Source: Sphingobacteriia bacterium RIFOXYC2_FULL_35_18 (GTDB lineage Bacteria > Bacteroidota > Bacteroidia > Chitinophagales > Chitinophagaceae). From it: a DNA stretch of 36,073 bases. The notes under the pieces are model-generated. The model did no database searches. It saw only the letters and a list, made by a program, of their open reading frames with translations, and was not told where the DNA came from. Shown one piece after another: positions 34,201-36,073 of the stretch. The stretch covers positions 1 through 36,073 of the forward strand of contig MIAG01000013.1 of the NCBI GenBank assembly GCA_001829005.1. Direction: 5' to 3'. The position numbers and the translations under genes are program-made. The stretch's first letter is position 1. Every line of letters begins with the position of its first letter.

Positions 34201-34722
34201 TTTACGGGTTTTGTAAATGGTAATTCCAGCCGCTTGTTCTAACATTCTTCTACGGCTGTTTTCTTTGTCTTTGATGATATCGTCTACCATTCCCAACTCA
34301 ATAATGGCATAACTGTCTGTACTCACCCCAGTATCCAAAAACAAATTATGAATATCCTTTAATCTACAAGTGACATCGTTTAGTCTGTATTCACTCTCCC
34401 CATTTTTATAAAATCTTCTGGTGACTGTTACTGTACTAAATTCGGTGGGCAGTAAATTCTTGGTGTTCTCAAAAGTTAAACTCACTTCAGCCAATCCACT
34501 TGCACTTCTGGTTTTACTTCCGTTAAAAACCAATGCTTCTAAATTCTCACTTCTTAAAGCAGAAATCTTTTGCTCTCCAATTACCCAACGAATGCTATCG
34601 ATGATATTGCTTTTTCCACAACCGTTTGGACCAATGATCCCCGTTATGCCTTCGTCAAAGCTTACCACTGTTTTATCAGCAAAACTTTTAAACCCCTTGA
34701 TTTCTAATGATTTTAATCTCAC
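31204..34722 (-). CDS. smc: Chromosome segregation ATPase SMC
   Basis: This 1172-residue protein is full length. It starts with GTG at 34722, giving the standard opening MRLKSLEIKGFKSFADKTVV. Walker A is GPNGCGKSN (31-39). The Q-loop side reads IRWVIGEQK. Two long coiled-coil arms (about 170-500 and 670-1000) flank a hinge domain near 505-660 (SDIIYVKEEYRTAVENVLEP). The C-terminal head has the signature LSGGEKTLTATALL near 1077 and Walker B FCILDEVDAPLDD near 1105. It organises and segregates the chromosome as a ring with ScpA and ScpB, which are not in this window. It is divergent from the glycosyltransferase gene; the gap between them holds DnaA-box-like sites. No exact TAnnTTTG box is visible upstream. 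Confidence 0.97.
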   Translation of the reverse strand: MRLKSLEIKGFKSFADKTVVSFDEGITGIIGPNGCGKSNIIDSIRWVIGEQKISALRSENLEALVFNGSKTRSASGLAEVSLTFENTKNLLPTEFSTVTVTRRFYKNGESEYRLNDVTCRLKDIHNLFLDTGVSTDSYAIIELGMVDDIIKDKENSRRRMLEQAAGITIYKTRKKEAKNKLDATEQDLARIEDLLFEINNQLKTLESQARKAEKFYEIKKEYKEVAVELAKAALEGFNISYRELTEQQELELDKKMQLEAEIATEEAAIEQEKVAFITQERALQSMQHGFNELQQNLRSTENDKNLASQKLQYLKEKETNLKDFLEKAEGQLKTIGDSIEYSQMQVGEEEANLAVLQDRVTEAKVEVETKRQTFDEKRSGVDAVRNQYQQYQRNQFDAEKKVAVADTSIQNLQRMQLQLTDERTNRLQQLAQLQAESAEKEEALEMKRVDLVQLQEQHEKTKEQIFETQQQLEVLRGELADENRKLDAKRNEYNLLKSLIDSMEGYPESIKFLHKNNDWNHAAPILSDIIYVKEEYRTAVENVLEPYLNYYVVNNLGEGLKAVHLLDDNKKGKANFFLLDQFANFQNNTHQPANTLKALDVIEVDDQYYKLAEYLLGNVYIGENEEAIHHSNGAVVLEKTGKYVKGKYTLTGGSVGLFEGKKIGRAKNLEKLAEEIQDQESVVSLLKADIQAKHNEVITFSDQLKEHAIRATEQEINQLTNQVFAAKNKIENLQAAQQNGEQRLADIEGRLQDEQDAIAETREVLIELNVQLQDTAEQMRNLEQDYQESEQAYHFASGQFNETNLQLTRQQSKLTTIKQELLFKENQLNDLHEQIKTNTAQLAEAEQAIVDGVASLQEVEQLLLELMRNKEAEEIKLNEADQAYYNYRNALQEKESALRMKVKSKEMIDHLVNELKDKLNELKLQLAGMKERLHVEFKIELDEILDQPRTSDTPLEELQAASDRMRKRMDNMGEVNPTAIEAYTEMKKRYDFILEQKNDLVTAKESLLQTILEVEETANQLFLETFNKVRENFQKVFKALFTEEDTADMLMVNPDNLADTGIEIVAKPKGKRPSSITQLSGGEKTLTATALLFAIYLIKPAPFCILDEVDAPLDDANVGKFTQMIKKFSDNSQFIIVTHNKQTMGAVDVIYGVTMQEPGVSKLVPVDFRSLN

Positions 34723-34789
34723 GTTATCGTTGTTTAGTACTTGCGAACATAAGGTAAAAGAAGAAGAATTTATAGGGCTGAAGGGCTAT

Positions 34790-34829
34790 TGTGAATAACA
34801 AGCCAGTTATCCACCAAAAATGTGAATAG
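34790..34829. other. Cluster of three DnaA-box-like 9-mers
   Basis: In the gap between smc and the glycosyltransferase gene, TGTGAATAA (34790-34798) is the reverse complement of TTATTCACA, an exact TTATnCACA. TTATCCACC (34807-34815) and the reverse complement of TGTGAATAG (34821-34829) each differ by one base. An AT-rich stretch follows. This could be DnaA-regulated promoter DNA or part of an origin; I cannot tell from sequence alone. Confidence 0.35.
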
Positions 34830-34850
34830 ACTTCAAATTAATATTGAAGT
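34830..34850. promoter_or_regulatory. Inverted repeat next to the glycosyltransferase -7 box
   Basis: ACTTCAA (34830-34836) and TTGAAGT (34844-34850) form a 7-bp inverted repeat with a 7-base spacer. It lies exactly where the -33 to -7 spacer would be and touches the -7 box, a typical position for an operator. No regulator is identified. Confidence 0.35.
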
Positions 34851-34858
34851 TATATTTG
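34851..34858 (+). promoter_or_regulatory. -7 box of the glycosyltransferase promoter
   Basis: TATATTTG is an exact TAnnTTTG and ends 4 bases before the ATG at 34863. Using the ffs spacing, transcription would begin at the start codon. Confidence 0.55.
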
Positions 34859-34862
34859 TTTG

Positions 34863-36071
34863 ATGCAGTCCATTGTTTTCACCGTTACGAACGATATCAG
34901 CTACGACCAGCGGATGCATCGAATTTGCAGCAGCTTGGCCGCCAATGGGTATCGGGTAAGGATTATAGGGGTGAATAGGCGGGGATCTATTCAGCTGCCT
35001 ATTCCACCGCTTTATGGCGCCTCCTACCAGCAACAACGCTTAAACTGTATTTTTCAAAAAGGACCCTTATTTTATTTAGAATTTAATATTAAGTTACTGA
35101 TTGTATTATGCTCATTATCATACGATATAGCATGTGCAATTGATTTAGATACCATTCTCCCAGTATGGGTAGCTACCTGGCTCAGGCGCAAGAAAAGGGT
35201 ATATGATGCCCATGAGTATTTTACAGAAATGAAAGAGGTTCGCAGTAGACCATTGGTACAAGCCGTTTGGAAATGGATTGAACGTACAGCGGTCCCTCAT
35301 TTTAAACAGGGTTATACCGTAAACCAACACTTGGCCGACCTATTTTACGAACGACTTCAAATTAAACTTGAAGTAGTTAGAAACCTTCCTTCCGGCCAAA
35401 ACCAGCCAATTTCGAGGCACACAAATACCACTCAAAAAGGCGCCGTTTTGGCAGAAGAACCCAATAAACAGGTTCAATTACTATATACTTTCACTTCAAA
35501 TAACCTGATACAATTAATTAATAATCAGTTTAAATTTAAATTTATCATATATCAAGGGGCTGTGAACCACGGAAGGGCTTTTGAACAGCTTATTCCAGCT
35601 ATGCAATGGGTGAACGCTCCGCTCTTAATTGTAGGTCAAGGAAACTTTTTAGCCCAAACTATCGCTTTGATTCAGGAGTACGGTCTGGAACAAAAGGTCT
35701 TTATCCATCCCCCCATACCCCCTGCCGAATTAAAAATGCTGACCCCAATGGCCCATATTGGGATTACCCTATTTGAACCAGAGGGAATTAATCAATACTA
35801 TTCTTTGGCCAACCGTTTCTTCGATTATATGGCTGCGGGTATTCCCCAAGTATGTGTGAACTATCCAATGTATGCCGAGATTGTAAAAGAACATCCATTT
35901 GCTTTTCTTGTAAATGACACCAAACCTTCCACAATTGCAACGGCTCTGAACAATTTACTATCAGATGATGTTCTTTACAACAGACTCCAACAAGAATGCT
36001 CCAAAGCAACAAAAGTGTTGAACTGGGAGAACGAGTCCAATCAATTAATCTCCTTTTATAGCCGTCTCTAA
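34863..36071 (+). CDS. Glycosyltransferase, GT4-like GT-B fold
   Basis: This 402-residue protein starts at ATG 34863 (a TTG lies one codon upstream) and stops two bases before the window end, so it is complete. The N-terminal half has FTVTNDISYDQRMHRICSSL and ANGYRVRIIGVNRRG, typical of Bacteroidota family 4 enzymes, followed by CAIDLDTILPVWVATWLRRK and VYDAHEYFTE. The C-terminal half has IIYQGAVNHGRAFEQLIPAM, LLIVGQGN and the donor-site segment NRFFDYMAAGIPQVCV. These fit a GT-B enzyme that uses a nucleotide sugar, probably in surface polysaccharide or glycan synthesis; sugar and acceptor are unknown. It has no membrane segment. The next gene, if any, lies outside the window. Confidence 0.85.
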   Translation: MQSIVFTVTNDISYDQRMHRICSSLAANGYRVRIIGVNRRGSIQLPIPPLYGASYQQQRLNCIFQKGPLFYLEFNIKLLIVLCSLSYDIACAIDLDTILPVWVATWLRRKKRVYDAHEYFTEMKEVRSRPLVQAVWKWIERTAVPHFKQGYTVNQHLADLFYERLQIKLEVVRNLPSGQNQPISRHTNTTQKGAVLAEEPNKQVQLLYTFTSNNLIQLINNQFKFKFIIYQGAVNHGRAFEQLIPAMQWVNAPLLIVGQGNFLAQTIALIQEYGLEQKVFIHPPIPPAELKMLTPMAHIGITLFEPEGINQYYSLANRFFDYMAAGIPQVCVNYPMYAEIVKEHPFAFLVNDTKPSTIATALNNLLSDDVLYNRLQQECSKATKVLNWENESNQLISFYSRL

Positions 36072-36073
36072 TT

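Noticed and set aside
1..36073. Search for tRNA or rRNA genes, insertion sequences, attachment sites, toxin-antitoxin or anti-phage genes
   Set aside because: All gaps are short (under about 145 bases), and no transposase, integrase, terminal repeats, cloverleaf or defence domain was seen.

Overview
The window comes from a low-GC member of the Bacteroidota, most likely a Chitinophagaceae-like bacterium. The evidence is a type IX secretion (T9SS) sorting domain, a T9SS Plug (DUF5103) protein, a TamA-like lipoprotein (TamL), a Bacteroidota putative porin (Porin_10 type), DUF389 and DUF898 membrane proteins, and many promoters of the Bacteroidota form TAnnTTTG. Genes are tightly packed. No gap between genes exceeds about 145 bases, and I see no tRNA, rRNA, insertion sequence, prophage or CRISPR array. 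It reads as a core-chromosome segment with a few clade-specific envelope genes.

Layout. 1-1.7 kb: a two-gene minus-strand unit of secreted proteins (a T9SS cargo and a tail-fibre-like repeat protein cut by the window edge). 1.7-5 kb: fructose-6-phosphate aldolase, the small SRP RNA (ffs) just upstream of it, an FKBP isomerase, and the ABC-F ATPase uup. 5-8.7 kb (plus): a membrane histidine kinase coupled to an RluE-type pseudouridine synthase, then ispH. 8.7-13.2 kb (minus): purine nucleoside phosphorylase followed by an outer-membrane porin, a cold-shock protein, and the T9SS Plug protein. 13.3-17.6 kb: a LolE-type permease (TTG start), a TrmH-type rRNA methyltransferase, and tamL head-to-head with it. 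17.6-21.8 kb (minus): the operon proS - DUF898 - M48 protease - truB. 22-24.4 kb (plus): an unrecognised lipoprotein with a FadL-like outer-membrane barrel. 24.4-31.1 kb (minus): rimO, a small helical protein with a helical lipoprotein, DUF389 with an M61 peptidase, and prfC. 31.2-34.7 kb: smc. 34.9-36.07 kb (plus): a glycosyltransferase ending two bases before the window end.

How the genes fit together. One theme is translation: proS, truB, RluE-type synthase, TrmH, rimO, prfC, uup and cold-shock protein. The other is building and using the outer membrane: SRP RNA, LolE, TamL, Plug, Porin_10, FadL-like barrel, lipoproteins and T9SS cargo. No obvious novel defence or mobile system is present.

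The most interesting signals are fine-scale. Several promoters, calibrated on the SRP RNA 5' end, imply leaderless or nearly leaderless mRNAs. The smc terminator interlocks with the prfC promoter. Three DnaA-box-like sites cluster upstream of smc. The purine nucleoside phosphorylase carries Asp in place of the base-selecting Asn. The M61 peptidase lacks its PDZ domain. Two envelope operons are of unknown function.
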